A stretch of DNA of 53,143 nt from Dissophora ornata (taxonomy: Eukaryota; Mortierellomycota; Mortierellomycetes; Mortierellales; Mortierellaceae): assembly GCA_025201705.1 (NCBI GenBank), contig MU616702.1, positions 1 to 53,143 of the forward strand. The letters run 5' to 3'. The notes under the pieces were generated by a model. The model had not been told where the DNA came from and searched no databases. It saw nothing but the letters and a program-made list of their open reading frames with translations. A program made the position numbers and the translations under genes. Each line of letters opens with the position of its first letter. Positions within the stretch are counted from its first letter, which is position 1. This document shows positions 33,034 through 45,885 of this stretch, piece by piece.

Positions 33034-34098
33034 AGTGTGCAGTGAAAGTGCGAAATAAAGAAATCGTATTAATCGTATTCAACGAGGTGTGTTGGGAAGA
33101 GAGGAGAGGAGTAAGGAGTGGAGAAGAAAGAGTGGGGAGGTCGGAATGAAAGGGAGGGCAATCAGGAACAAAAGGCATCGGTCTCTCCGAAAAGTGGGTT
33201 CATTCCCGGTTTGTCATTCGCTTTTGCTTCTGATGCAGACGACCGACACCGAAGCGTGCGCACCGATTAAAATTTCATATTCCGGAGCACGGTTAAATTG
33301 CGGGCATGTGATGGGCATAGATCGCGGGCATCGATCGGCCGCATCGTGCGCGCTCCACATGTCTGGCTCTGCATCTTTTTTTTTTGTGGTAATTACTTAT
33401 GCGTATTTTCTACAGGGGAAGTAAGGGAGGATGTAGTTGGTTTTGACAAGGTCAAATAAATACGGCTCGGAGTATCTGCAATTGGCGTCGCAAGGGTAAC
33501 CGTCATTCTTGATTGAAGGCGCTGGATTGCGCCATGTTTTTATTGGCAGGCATATATTCTTGACATATGGTCAAAGTAGCAGCATACGCCGCTACCGGTT
33601 CAGGGTCTATGCCAGGCGCACATTTTGCTCTTTCCACATGCACGCCGCCGAACAAAGAAATGAATAAACATTACACCCTATCCAAGGCACCACCTTTTAT
33701 CGCAATTGCAGCTAATAAATCTGCTAACATGCGGGCAACCCCTACACAATCCTCTTGCTCCTAGTTTAGCGACATCCACAGGATACCAGACATTGACCTC
33801 ACAGCTGTTTGTGCACTCGGCAGTGGGTGAGTCCGTTACCTCGGAGTGCCTGTCTTTCAAGTGCGGATTCATAATGACAAAGCTTCATGCAAATAAATAA
33901 ATTTTATAAGAATCAGGAGCACGAATGTCCCATCCGAGGTAATAATACACTACAAATAACAGATCGGCCGCAGGTGACGGTGCGGGATAGTAAAGACAAT
34001 AAAAGGACAAAATGGAGGAGGTGGAAAGGGCAAAGGAGAGTGCTTTTGGGGTGGGGAGGGTATGTCTCAGCGCATTGCCTCGTTTGATCCGCTCTAGT
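33034..34098. other. Intergenic region with promoter of the 563-aa protein
   Basis: 33080-33180 is GA-rich on this strand, i.e. CT-rich for the minus-strand transcript starting at 33033. The remainder up to the 3' end of the IPT-ankyrin gene has no convincing frame. Confidence 0.5.
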
Positions 34099-37000
34099 TT
34101 ACTTGCGAAGCATGGTTAGCGGGTTCCATTTGTTCCGACTGCCTGGACTAGAAACCAAGTCAGATGCCTGAGACAAACTCTGCGATAGGCTATGGACCTC
34201 TTTCCACAGGGGCTCCATCTCTAGGGGCAACTTCGAGCTACTGCTTGTATCTGAGAATTCGCCAGATTTTTCCTCAACAATACCGCTCATTCTGCGCCAC
34301 CAATCCTCGCTCGATTTCTCGGCGACGTCCATGGCAAGAGCCTTACGTTTGGCTTGACCGCTCTCGCCCAACCAACTTTCAAGTAGGCGAATGGCCTCAG
34401 CCTTGCGCTCTTCCTTCTTCTTGGCCATGCTGACGCTCTGCTTCACTGAAACCTGAGAGCCACCAAGCACGGACTCGCTCTTGCTCGCCCAGCGGATCGC
34501 ATCCTTGATGTTGGCCTCATCGTTCAGCAGCAAGTCGTTCTCGATCATCCACTTGAGCGACTCGATGCGTCCATAGAATGCAGCGTAGCACAAGGCAGTG
34601 CCATGGGGGTATGCATCCTTGGAGCTCTTCAGTCTTGAGTCAGTGCCTCGACTGTACAACTCCTGAACCATTAGTGGGCAATCCCGTCCAGCGAACAGAC
34701 GCATCAGGGGAGTTTCCTTCCAATGGTTCTTGGCATCGACAACTGCACCGTTATCCAATAGGAAGCGCATCGTTGCTAAAACGTCCCGCTCGTTCGCCTC
34801 CTGTTCCGCCTGTGGCGTCATGACACGCCATTCATCCTGAGATAGGCCGCCTTCCTCACACAACGTGTGAAGTGCCGTTCGCTTATAAAATGTGTCGGCG
34901 CTGTTGACCTGAGCCCCACGCTTGACCAAATATTCAATCAAATCCTGTGGTTGACTCGAGGCACAAGCACTGCTGAGAACAGAGCGGCCATCAAACTTCC
35001 AGGGAGCGTTAATCAAGTTCGGCTCCTTCTCTAGGTGGTGCTTGACCAGTGCGAGATTACCCTGCTTAGCACACAACCAAATGCTCTCGAGACCACCCTT
35101 GGCACCCGGGGTTAGCCGTGGTGCAATGGTGGGGATGGAAGGCCTTGATTGGGTTGAGGAGGTAGACGAGAGGGCCAGGGTCGACATAGTTGGTGTAAGT
35201 GACATCATGCCAGTCGATTGAGTCGAGACAGTCGCGATTGACAGGGGCCGAGCTTTCGATGACATAGCACGATACTGCTCAAAGGTCGGCGCAGATGACG
35301 AAAACTGTGGCGGTGACATGGACTGGCCAAAATCAGGAGACTCAGAGGCGGACTCAGCCTCAGCGTCTTCGAGGATGGTTTCATGAATCAACGCTCCTGC
35401 AGATGCCTCGATGTAGATTTCGCTGGGTGCCATAGCCTCAACCTCAGGCGAGCTTGCTGCTGGGTGCACAGGCAGCTCCACATTGCACACATTCCTCAGC
35501 AGCTCCAACATGTCCTCTGACGGCATAAGCCTTAGGGCATCTAGTCGCTCGTACGAGAGCATCGAGCCGGCCTGTAGCAGCACTTCTGTAATCTGGACAT
35601 TGTTGGCGAAAATGGCGTAGTCCAATGCTAAAAGCGAAAAAAACAGCGTTGTCAGCGCTGGGGAGATTCAACATGGATCAAATTGCTCGGCAATATACTT
35701 TTTCTTACCGGTCAATCCAGAGTCGTCTTCCAAATCCAGTTCAATACCCTCCTCGATCAACAAGTTGACTCCCATCGAGTAACCTAGCAGAACAGAATTG
35801 TGGAGCATGGTCGATCCGTTGGACTGAGTCTGTCCAGAAATATCTGTGGATGGCGGAAGGCCCGCGATGCGCTCCAGGAGGGATAGATACGAGCCTGCAT
35901 CGCCTCCTTCGCCATCTTGGATCAGGTTTCGCAGCAACTGCTCCATATCACTTTGCGCTTGCTCGTCGGTGAACTCGTAGGTCTTATCGGTAGGAATGTA
36001 TGTCTCGTTGTGATAGATCCAAATACGGACAGTCTCGGTGTTGGGGTATCTTGGAGTTGTGCACTCGATGTAGAAGGGGTTGATATCCACCACTGTACCA
36101 TACTCTCGTCCAAACATGGGCGTCATACCCCGCGAAAAGTTCGAGCCGATGATAATAACATGATTCTCCCGACAGATTGGGCCCTTTCTAGGTTCCAAGC
36201 TTTTGATTGTCGGCGGCAAGTCGGAGTCAACTATTGGTGGCGTCAGCGGTGCATCCTCTCGCCGCTTCTTCGCAGGGCCGGACTCGTATTGGTCTGTCGC
36301 AGTCGAAGGAGAGCTGGGTGGGCTAGAGGCGGTAGTCTTTGCCGGCGAAGGGGGGCCTGAGTGGCCACGCTCCTGGAGTGGTGGCGAATGCGATTTCCTG
36401 TTTGGATGTATCCGAGGATTGCATTAGCGGCAAAGGATAAATAAACAAAAACAACTGTGCGCCAGCGCGCAAAGACCTTCACTGCATCACATGCTGCATG
36501 CACGATGGATGCAAACAAACGCGCTGATTCGCCCTTTCAGACTCCCAGCAGTAACAAACAAAAAAACGCTCTCAAATAAGGTGCCCAAGCACTTACGAAG
36601 TTTTCTCAAGGCTCTTGTTTGCAATCCGCGTACCCTTGTCGCGACCATGACTGGCATAGATCTCGACCTCGTCGCTGCGCCCCTCGTACACAAGCACAGG
36701 CTCAGCTTGGTGGCGAGTCATGCCCGACAGTTCCACCTGGAAGCTGAACTTTGTGCCTGGGCCACGGTGGTGAGATGTGCTGGCACACCAAGCAGATGCA
36801 ATTAGCTTGACATGACCGTCGCGAAGCGAGACCATACCATTCTCGTCAATCATGGGTTTGCCATTGACGCCAGGATGGAATCGGAGAATCTCTGGTGTCT
36901 TGTCCTTGCAGCGACCACATGGAACCACAACACGATGCTCAGGCTCTAGGAAGGTGGTTAGTCTCAGTGCCAAGACATCCTCCTCTTGAGCGCTCACTGG

Positions 37001-38343
37001 TATGGACATGGACTCGGCGCTTCTCTTTCCAGAGGCATTCAGACCAATACGTCCCGTACTGTCTGCTCTGCAAGGAAGCACAATGCTTTCGGTTGGGATA
37101 CGGAGGTAGCGATAACGCTCGGCATCCTCCGGGCTCAGCTGAATGTTCAGATAGAACTGCTGGCCCTTGCGGAACTCTCCGTCATCGTCCTTCTTGGACG
37201 AAGTAAACACCTTCAAGTGCTTTGTGCCAGAGTACTCGGTATCCTCCTATAGCCAGTACAGGGATAGTGATCAGACGTCAGAGACCAAATAGTTTCAAAT
37301 GTTGTATCCAGAGTGCTATTTGGACAAGGTCATTCATCACACTTACTCTAGGGCTGTCGTCAAAGCTCGTGTGTGTGTGGGCTGGAGTAGCATACGAATC
37401 ATCTTGCTGAGAGGCCTCTTCCCAAGAAGCTAAGAATCGGAGTAAGAATGAGTCCGCAAGCAAATGTCAGTTGGGCGAGGTGTCAACAAAATGGTCTCGT
37501 AAGCATGTAGTCATGTAGTAAAGCCGGGGGCATGCGGGATTGGTGGGCAAGTCAAGTGAGGTTGCGGGTCGAGGTGCAAGAGGGACATGGGCACAAGGAG
37601 TGGCAGAGGCAAACAAAGTGGGGGTGATGATAACAGAGGCACAAGCTGATCATGATTGTTTGCCTATGGTGCTGCGGACGTAGAAACCGTACTGCTAGCC
37701 ACGTGGACAGACGTAAATAGGATGGAGGCAGCAACTATTGGGAGGAGGGATAAGAAGATAGAGAGAGAGGTGGGAGAGAGTAGACTTACGCCAGGAGAGC
37801 TGAGGTTCTACAGGAGATGCCTTGATGGGTATCTCTGGAGAACAGCTAGTCTGCAAGTATCCTGGGATTGCAGCAGGGGATGATGAGAGGTTTTGTTGTT
37901 GCTGCTGAGTAAACTGCTGTGAGGCCATGACACCCATCTCCGAGGCGGATATTGTGGCCACAGGCGAGGATGCGTTGAATAGATACTGGCTATTGGCAAC
38001 CATCTGTTGCTGCTGCTGCACTGCCTCCTGTGCGCTTAATGTGAGAGGATGCTGGTGTTGGGGTTGTTGCTGCTGTTGCTGTTGCAAATACGGCTGACGC
38101 TGCAACAGTATGGATGGATTTTGCTGTGCGGCATAGTCGACTGCAGTGCGAGGAATAATGTTGATATTCTTTGCACGAGGAGCAATCTGTACAGGAGGCA
38201 AGTTGCTGAGGTCGTAGGCATCCCAGCGAGGTGCCATCAAGGAGCCATCAGGGCCGATCTGGAGAGCCAAGGGGTTATTGATGGCATTGGGGCCCGTGAG
38301 AATATCCCAATTCTGTTTAGTTGCCTGGTAGGGGTTGAAGGGC

Positions 38344-38375
<32 letters not shown>

Positions 38376-38669
38376 CAAAGAGTTGGTGTTGTTTGTGTTG
38401 TTGAAAACGACGTTGGTACCCATGGAGGCCATGTGCTGCTGCCGTTGATGCTCTTGTTGAAATTGGTCGAGTCTGAGCTGTTCCTGTTGTTGGCTGCGTT
38501 GTTGTTGCAGTTTTTGTTGTTGCAGGAGTTGTTGGCGCTGAAGGAGTGACAGCTGGGAAGGAACTGACTGCTGTTGCTGTTGTGGAGGGGAGAAGTCGTT
38601 GGGGCTACTGGGGGTGAAAGTGTGAGGCTGCGCGGCCACTGCAGCCGAAGCAGTGAAGTAGGGATCCAT
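34099..38669 (-). CDS. Spt23/Mga2-like IPT-ankyrin transcription regulator
   Basis: Five exons on the minus strand: 38669-37790, 37429-37347, 37246-36597, 36397-35709, 35627-34099, giving 1276 residues. The order is: a Gln-rich N terminus (1-293); a conserved N-terminal family domain (about 330-535, with HLKVFTSSKK and FYLNIQLSPEDAERY); a Ser/Pro linker with a basic nuclear-signal candidate PAKKRRED (about 579-586); an IPT/TIG domain (about 599-685, IKSLEPRKGPICRENHVIIIG); a first ankyrin pair (about 735-800); and a second ankyrin block (about 950-1150). In yeast, Spt23 and Mga2 are ER-anchored precursors cut by the proteasome to switch on the OLE1 fatty-acid desaturase. Here the C terminus is hydrophilic and no transmembrane helix is seen, so control must differ, or the gene belongs to a soluble relative. 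Confidence 0.82.
38341..38376 (-). repeat. CAG/CAA glutamine tract
   Basis: Gln-coding repeat in the first exon of the IPT-ankyrin gene, one of several along 37890-38580. Confidence 0.85.
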
Positions 38670-41600
38670 ACGGGAGTACGAGAGAGGGCTAGAGCAAGGA
38701 TTGGTATTGGGGTGTGCGTGGGATACGAGAGAGATATGAAGATGGACGGAGTGTCTACGAGAGGGGAGTGAGTCGGGATGATCAGCCGAGGATCATTTGC
38801 TCGCAAGGAGATGCAAACAGGAGAGAATGACCGAGATGAAGATGAGACGGATCTGAAAAGGATCACCCAAGTAAAGAAAAGAAATAAAGAAAAGTAAAGA
38901 GTGAAGAATGGGCGAGAGTGAGGGAAAGGAGAAAGAGAGAGGAGAGAGGAGAGAGGAGAGAGGAGGAGAGAGCGAAGAGGTGTGTCCGTGGTTCTTTGTG
39001 TCAGTCGAGCACACTACGACCAACAACAGAGTCGTCCTCAGTGCTTGAGTGGAAGGCTCCTTGGCACACAGTCTCCACCCACTGGGTTCTGTCAGCCCTC
39101 GGTTCCCAGTTTGGTGTTTGCCGCTCCTGTTGTTTGCGAGCGAGCGAGCAATTGCTCATTTTTCTGCCCACCAACAAGAAAGAAAAAATATCTTTTGTTT
39201 GTTTACCAAATCTTGTTTGTGTGCCCCCTTCTCGTCGTATCCGTACTCGCGTTTTTCTTGGTTGCATCCTTGGCCCGGCCTCTGGCCGCCAGGATGAGGC
39301 CCCCGTTGATCCCGACGGACTGGAAAACGAACTGATGCAGAAGAACCCTCTTCGCCTTACCTCAGCAAGCCGACGTTGTTTGCTAGGATAGCCGCGTGTT
39401 TGTGTGTGGTATCTCCAAACGAACGCAGACCAACCATGACGAGCGCTTTTGTTTTCTCCCACACTCCGTTGGATCGTTGTTCCTAATATTGAATCAAAAC
39501 AAAGACACCCAACGATTCCGTAAGTGGCCCACCAATCCTTCGCCTGTGCCTCTCTCGTAGACAGTGAAGTCGATTACGTTGGTCAAGAATGACGATTGAA
39601 TGCTGTCAAGCAACCATACGGCCCGGCTCCTCAGTGTCTTGTTCCTGAAATGCAAGTAATGGTTCTTTGCTTCCATTCGGCTCAAATTGCTTATATCGAA
39701 GAGTATATCCTTCTTGTCAATGCAATATGCATAGCCTAACCTCATCATGCTCTTCGGATTCAAACGCGTAATCTCAACCTGGTTTATTCTTAGTCATGGC
39801 TGTGTCCATTATTTATTGGCCAACGACCGTTGCTCCTGGGTCGACGAGTGTACAAGTGTAGACTATCACGGTTCTGCTTTCATTAAAGTCGAGTAGATTA
39901 CTGTGAAAGCAGACACCTGTATGTCCCACTGGGCTCATAAATCATTCCAGCTTTTTTTTTTAGAGTTGAAATGCTTGACCCTACAAAACTCGACATCATT
40001 TCTGCAAGGAAGCGAACTTCAACATGAACACAAAAAGAAGTAGCCCAACCAAAAAGAGCAGACTGGGGTGATTGATGCAGATGAATAGAAACGCAGGAAA
40101 AAAAATACCTTCACAGAGCTACATGGTACTTGTTATTTTTCTTCAATTTGTCCGACAGTGCAATTCACGCCTCCATGTTTCCTACCTCGTCCGTCCATTT
40201 CCATTCTATCTTTGACAGCGGAAGGAAAGGAAAATATTAGACAGGGCATGTCCGAACCCTGACAGGAGAAAAAGCCTGCTTGCGAACGACTCTTTCTCGT
40301 TGCTGGAATACCTCTGTGTTAACTTTTCCCACACCTTAAAAAAAGAACGTGGCGTTGGGCGCTCATCGAGAATAAAGAAACGGAGTAGAACAGAACCAGG
40401 TAACCTTCTAAGCTTCGTCAACGCTTGTGCGTCCACTTGAGTTTCTTGAACGCGAGGATTATTTGTACCATGGACCGTGAACTTCCCTATTTGTGTTTAA
40501 TTGTTCTCGCCCCCTTGTTCCTTGATCCACTCTGATCTCCGAATCCCATCTACTCATCTATTGTCACAAAATTGTCATGCCCTGCACAAGAGCCAACACC
40601 CTGCTTGTACGCACTCCTCGCCTCGCACCTTCCACAAACATTGCCACGAATTCTATTAATGCTGCCATTATTGCGACCATCTGAGGCATTTGGGCGCTTT
40701 TCCCCTCCCCACAGATTTTTTTTTCACCACACTTTCTTATAATATTTTCTTTGTTGACAGTCCTTTTCCGGAACCGTGGGGCAATTTCCATTTGCGCTAC
40801 TAAAAAGACTAATATTCCGTAGGATTTTCATTTAGCGAGGGAGAGGTGCTGGTTCTTGCAATGGGTCATCGTCATAAATCATCCGCATCCAAGTGAGGTG
40901 CTGTACGTGCCAAGAAGCCGAACTAACCGTACAAGAAGTATATGCCTGCGGCCCAGCTGAGGAAAAGAGCCTCGTCTCACCCGCAAAACCGTGTTTAGAC
41001 CAACTGGTTATCCAGTCCCCTCATGTTATTTTATCACAAATCGCCCTTTTGCCTTCGCCTGAAATGAAATTCAAAATTCTCTCCTCTTGTTGTACGTTAT
41101 GTGGCCAGCTCAGGTACGTTGAAAAACCTACATAATGCAGAGTAGAATACGCAGATGTAGAGCTTCGAAGAAAACAACAATACAATGGAACTAGAAAGGT
41201 GAGATGGAAGCTGCAAGAAGATCAGATCGCGGTACTCATTGCTTATAAGCAAGGACCAGCCTGGACTTACTGATAACACCTAGAGTTACTTTTGCATGCA
41301 GGGATTAAGCGTACAGGCTCAGCATTTACGTTTGTGTGTGCAAGAGTGTCTCTTTATGGTTTTTTCCTTCATCGATTCGACAAGCAGGCTGGAAGAAACG
41401 ACCAACCACGGGAATGGCGTTCATTGATTGGCAGCGACTGTGTTCTGGGCTGTCTTGTTCGGTTATTGACAGCAAATTATTCAGCACCGGCGGCATATTG
41501 GTCCGACTGCATGCTTGGCCACCCGCTGCAAAACATGATATGATCTCCGACGACTTGTTCCGTGTCTATCCTCCGACCCTGTGTGTGATGAAGTGCATGC

Positions 41601-42408
41601 AGGCGAGAATTAAATGGCCGCAGAGTTGAATGAACAGTGGCTTGATGATATCAGAAGGCGTTATCAGTCGAAATTCATCGCCAGCGGAATCCAATTGCGT
41701 TGTGCACGGTCATCCACCCTCGACAGTCGGGATCTATCGGCGTCGGAGCCCCTGTAGCACGGGATCACTCTCTGCGGTCGTCATGGTCGTATTTTAGATT
41801 CTCACTAGTGTAGATTTTTTTTTATTGGTACAATGGAATTTGAACTAAAGTTACAGAATCGAAAAACAGAATACAAGGAAAACAAAACGCGACAGAAATG
41901 CATAGAGTACAAGCACATACAAGAAATCAAAAGAAAGCCAATGAACAAACAAGAGTGTATGCACTGCATAGGACAAACGAGATATGGGTTTTTTTTGGAG
42001 GGGAGGGTTGGATGGAGAAAAGATTAGAGCTTTTCTTCCAAAAACGCTTTGTTGGTAGGATTTGTCGATTTTTTTTTTGGAATTTGTTGGTTGGTGCATG
42101 TGTGTCGGTTGTCGATGTTGATGGCGTTTTTTATGTTTTTCTTCAATAAGATGTGGATCATTTCTCTTCGCAACGCCACGTCTCCAAAGCGCTCATAGTT
42201 TGTCTTCCGGTCGATGTAGTTGATCGCTGATGTTGCTGAAGTTGTTGTTCCATTGTTCCAATACCTGTTCTTGGTTGGTGGGGATTGCTTAGAGACACTT
42301 GTAATACGGACTGAGAGGCATTGAGTTGGTTGAGTCCAGGGTTAATAAGAAGGTGGAAGAGTCGAGAATGGTCAAAGACAGTGGTCCGAGAAATACAGGC
42401 CCTTGGGT
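38670..42408. other. Large gene-poor interval
   Basis: The 5' part is the promoter and leader of the IPT-ankyrin gene. It is GA-rich on this strand at about 38900-38975 (GAGAGAGG repeats), hence CT-rich in the transcript. From about 39400 to 42400 only short frames without family resemblance or matched splice sites exist. A minus frame at 39494-39763 has normal composition but no other support. No tRNA-like T-loop was found by eye. Confidence 0.45.
38917..38975 (-). repeat. Polypurine/polypyrimidine tract in promoter
   Basis: GAGAGAGG-type simple repeat upstream of the IPT-ankyrin gene. In its transcript direction it is a CT tract, like those before several other genes in this window. Confidence 0.7.
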
Positions 42409-43696
42409 TTAAAAGGACTCGACGGCATGAAGGTTGTCGTTTACGCCCATCTTGCCAAAGTCATTCGCGAAACCATGTCCAGCCTGAATCTCCTCGACGC
42501 TCTGCAAAAAAGCGGCAAAGTGCTGGTCGTAGTCCTCACCCTCGGGGAACGACCCCAACTCCTCTTCGTCGTCCTCGCTAGGGTAGTAGTCAACACCTTC
42601 GACCATCTCGAGAACGTGGTCATCCTCGGTTTCTACGTCCATATCGTTCAAGGCAAGGTCCTCGTGCTCAGCAGCCCAGTGCAGACTCTGGAGGAACTGA
42701 TCAATGCCGTCCCATGCATGGGGTTTCTTGGCGATGACAAGGCCCTTGATCTTGTTGACAACGTCCTGCCACGGCATGTTCTCAGTCTGGTTGAGCTGCA
42801 AGGTAGAAAGAATGTCGATGTAAAGTTGAGTGTCTGCATGGAGCAGTTGCAATGCGGTGTCCAGCGTGGAGGAGGTGAGTCCTAGTGGTCCAGAAAGAAA
42901 TAATGGAATTAGATATCCCTTTAGGTAGCATGTGAGAGTGGTGGGGAGCAGGCATATAAAACACCAAACATACCCATGGAATCGGACGCCTCTTCCTCAG
43001 CAAAGACCCTCTGGACCTCCAATCTCTTGCCCTCGGGGATTCCAGAAAGGAAGGTCTGGAGGGATTGCATGACCTGGGTGTGGGAGGCGGAGGGATTGTC
43101 AAGCTTGAGGGCAACAACGTATGCAGAGAAAAGCTCTGTTGACTGTAGGATCTGCTGGACCTTGATGAGGAGCGGGGTCGACATCAAGACAGTAGTCAAC
43201 GTCGAAAGGAAGTCCTGGTCCTATCAAGACAAGAAACAGCGGAGCAGCTCATTGGTCAGATGGAAATCCATTGTGGGCGTAGCGTGGACTGTTTTCCATG
43301 TTGCAAGATGGTCACGCGCCAGTTTTAAAAAAAATGAGGGGTTGTTGCGTGGGGACGAGAAATCTGCTGCAACACACTTCGAAGCAACTTGGGGAGGGGA
43401 AGGATCCAGAGTTGGTCGGGATCAAGTTTGAGTAGAGAACTGATCGCGTGGGAAGAATTTTTTACCTTCTCAGCAAAGGACATGTAGCGGTGAAAGACAG
43501 GCAAGAGACGAGGCGCGTTTGCAAAAAAGGGCGTCATGTTGTACGACAGCTCTTTGATGGGCGCATTCACATCCACCATAGCCTGCCAGGACTCGACCAT
43601 GTTGATCCAGTCGTCCTCGAAGAGGGAGTAGCACAGGCTCTTGAAGAGACAGAACTGGCTGTAAGGCGTGGGCTTGACACTTTTAGGATCTGACAT
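42409..43696 (-). CDS. Hypothetical acidic protein, 316 aa
   Basis: Three exons on the minus strand: 43696-43466, 43220-42974, 42881-42409. Splice sites and phases match. Not recognised. It is mostly helical: the N-terminal 77 residues include FEDDWINMVESWQAM and RLLPVFHRYMSFAEK. The second exon gives amphipathic helices, and the C-terminal third is strongly acidic (DMDVETEDDHVLEMVEGVD and an EDDEEE run). No signal peptide, membrane span or metal motif. The start at MSDPKS was chosen although the frame is open further upstream to 43909. The upstream part is rich in Ser/His/Thr and looks like a translated leader. Confidence 0.75.
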
Positions 43697-45885
43697 CGTT
43701 TTTGTTGTATATCTTTCTTTCGTTATGAGGAATAACTGGCTCGACTCTGAGTTTATGTGGAGTGCGATGGCGGTGGATGAGAAGTAGTGGCGGTGAGCTG
43801 ACAGTCTGTAGAGGAGAGCAGTGCTGGCTGTGCGTGTGCGTGTGTGAGGAAACGAAGGGATGTGGTTGCAAAGGCAGGAGTAGAAATTGAATAAGACAGA
43901 AAGAGGCAAAGAAACGGGCTTTTGTACTCAATCAGCCAGGATGGATTTCATTTCACATTTGACTCCTTCGCATCGTGACCACGACCTGTCTGTCCATGAG
44001 CGCTTGTAGTGTCCATGTTGTTCTCCCCTTTGTTGCTTCCTCTGTCCCTCAGTCCACTCGCCCGCCTCCACTTCAGCGCACTCTTGCTATCTTTCACTGT
44101 CTGTCGCTTGTTCAGATCTTTTTATACATCCTGGCTTTCTCCAATGAAAGCATCCATGGTCAACACCGTAAAGCCAATCGGCGATGAGACATGACTCTGG
44201 CAGACGAAGCAAGCCAAGGCGAGGACTTTCAAAGACAAAAAGGATATGCTGGATATGTCATGCTCTCATACTCATCAATAATCACTCGCTCTCATAGACC
44301 ATCCAGTCCGATAAAAATATCTGGAAAGCACGCGGTGCTCTCGTTCGCTCCTCAAATCATTCTTGGCCACACATCGATCGCCAAAGCATCCGTCGGCAAT
44401 TGGTGCCAGCGCGAAAGAGAACAAATCTCGGAGGCATGGGGGCCATGCATGGAGTCAAGGCTAATAGTGCGGTGATGAAGCAAAGGCGACACAGGAGCCT
44501 GCCATACCGCTCACCGATGACGAGGCGAGTCTCAGCCAGAGGCTATTAGAGCACTGACCGCCTCGCGCAGAGAAACAAGGCGCGCGTGACCAGCCAATTC
44601 GAAGACTCATTCATGCATTGACGACCCAAACCACCTTGTGGGAAATGGCCTGCATTGCGCCCACGGATAGTCCTATCCTGTCTGCCTGAACCACTCTGTG
44701 TACAGTGCACGAAGTGGACGCTGTACACCCTTGCTACATCCCATCGCGTCAGGCTGGTCTTCCCCAAGCGGCTACAGTGCGAGGGAAATGGAAGAACCAG
44801 GTGCCTTTCATAGTGGCAAGGCATCCTTGGTCTACAAACGGAGGTAGAGCGTTGCTGATGTAATGTGGAGAACCGCATGGCTAAGCGTCATACAATAAGG
44901 GAAGTCTATGAAGTAGACGATGAAGGCTCACCCCTGGGAGCGATAGTAAAGATATCTTCCCGTCATCATCTCGTCCGTAGGTTAGCAATTCATTCTGAAT
45001 GCGGGAAAGATTGCTGACGAAAACAGCATGGCTACCCCCTGCCCCTCGTTAGATCTCCTGTTGCATTAAAGTTCTCGTACCTCCCTACGTGGTTCATTTT
45101 TTAAGGATGTAATGGAAAAAGGAATATTTGCATTAATGCAACAGCAAATGGCTCATACCCTAGTTCTGTGTCGCAAAATCAGCTTAAGTTCTTTTGAGGC
45201 AGCAGGACAAAATAGAGGGGAGAGAGTGAGCTCCAAGGAATACAAATTGTGTCTGTATGTTTGAAGGGTAGAGAGGGTACGAGGTAACATTGGAAGAGAA
45301 GAAAAAGGATCGAGGGGTTTTCAAGGGCAATGCACCTCTAACCAGCCTAACAAACAGAAAAATATCCGGGGGTACGGACGCAAAGCAATGTCGTATTGAG
45401 GCCACAGACATTGTGGACTCTGATGGGCTTTTCTAGACTGCTTGAAATTATAAACATGAGTGCATCGTTCGTGGCAAAGCACTGACGGACATGCAGTATA
45501 TAAGAGACATGTACAGTACACGGGACAGAGATGGGCTGTTTTCAGGGCAAGGACAAAGGACATTATCAAGAACTCCGGCTTCATTTCATCCGTGCATTGC
45601 CTCGGGGGTACCTTTCACGGCATCCCTTCCATACATTTGTCCCTCCCCTTCATTCATTCAGAAATAGGAAAGGGTATACGTGCAAAGTTGGTGAAGTCTG
45701 AACACCACATCCGCCTCCTACACTGAAGCAACAAGGAGATCGTTCTCCTTGCTTCCCCATCCCTTTCTCGTGCACCAGACCATCCTTGGCAGGACCCCCA
45801 TCACCCCCTACTACACCGCCCTCCTGCTCACTCTTAGCGCGTGAGGAATGCACAGTTCATTCCAACTCTGCATTCTTTATTTTAG
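43697..45885. other. Gene-poor interval
   Basis: Starts with the promoter of the 316-aa protein. A TATATAAG lies near 45494-45501 (+), about 390 nt before the spliced remnant at 45886. Otherwise only short frames with unconvincing composition. Confidence 0.4.

Noticed and set aside
43697..43909. N-terminal extension of the 316-aa protein to 43909
   Set aside because: The extra sequence is Ser/His/Thr-rich with promoter-like pyrimidine composition. The MSDPKS start looks more natural.
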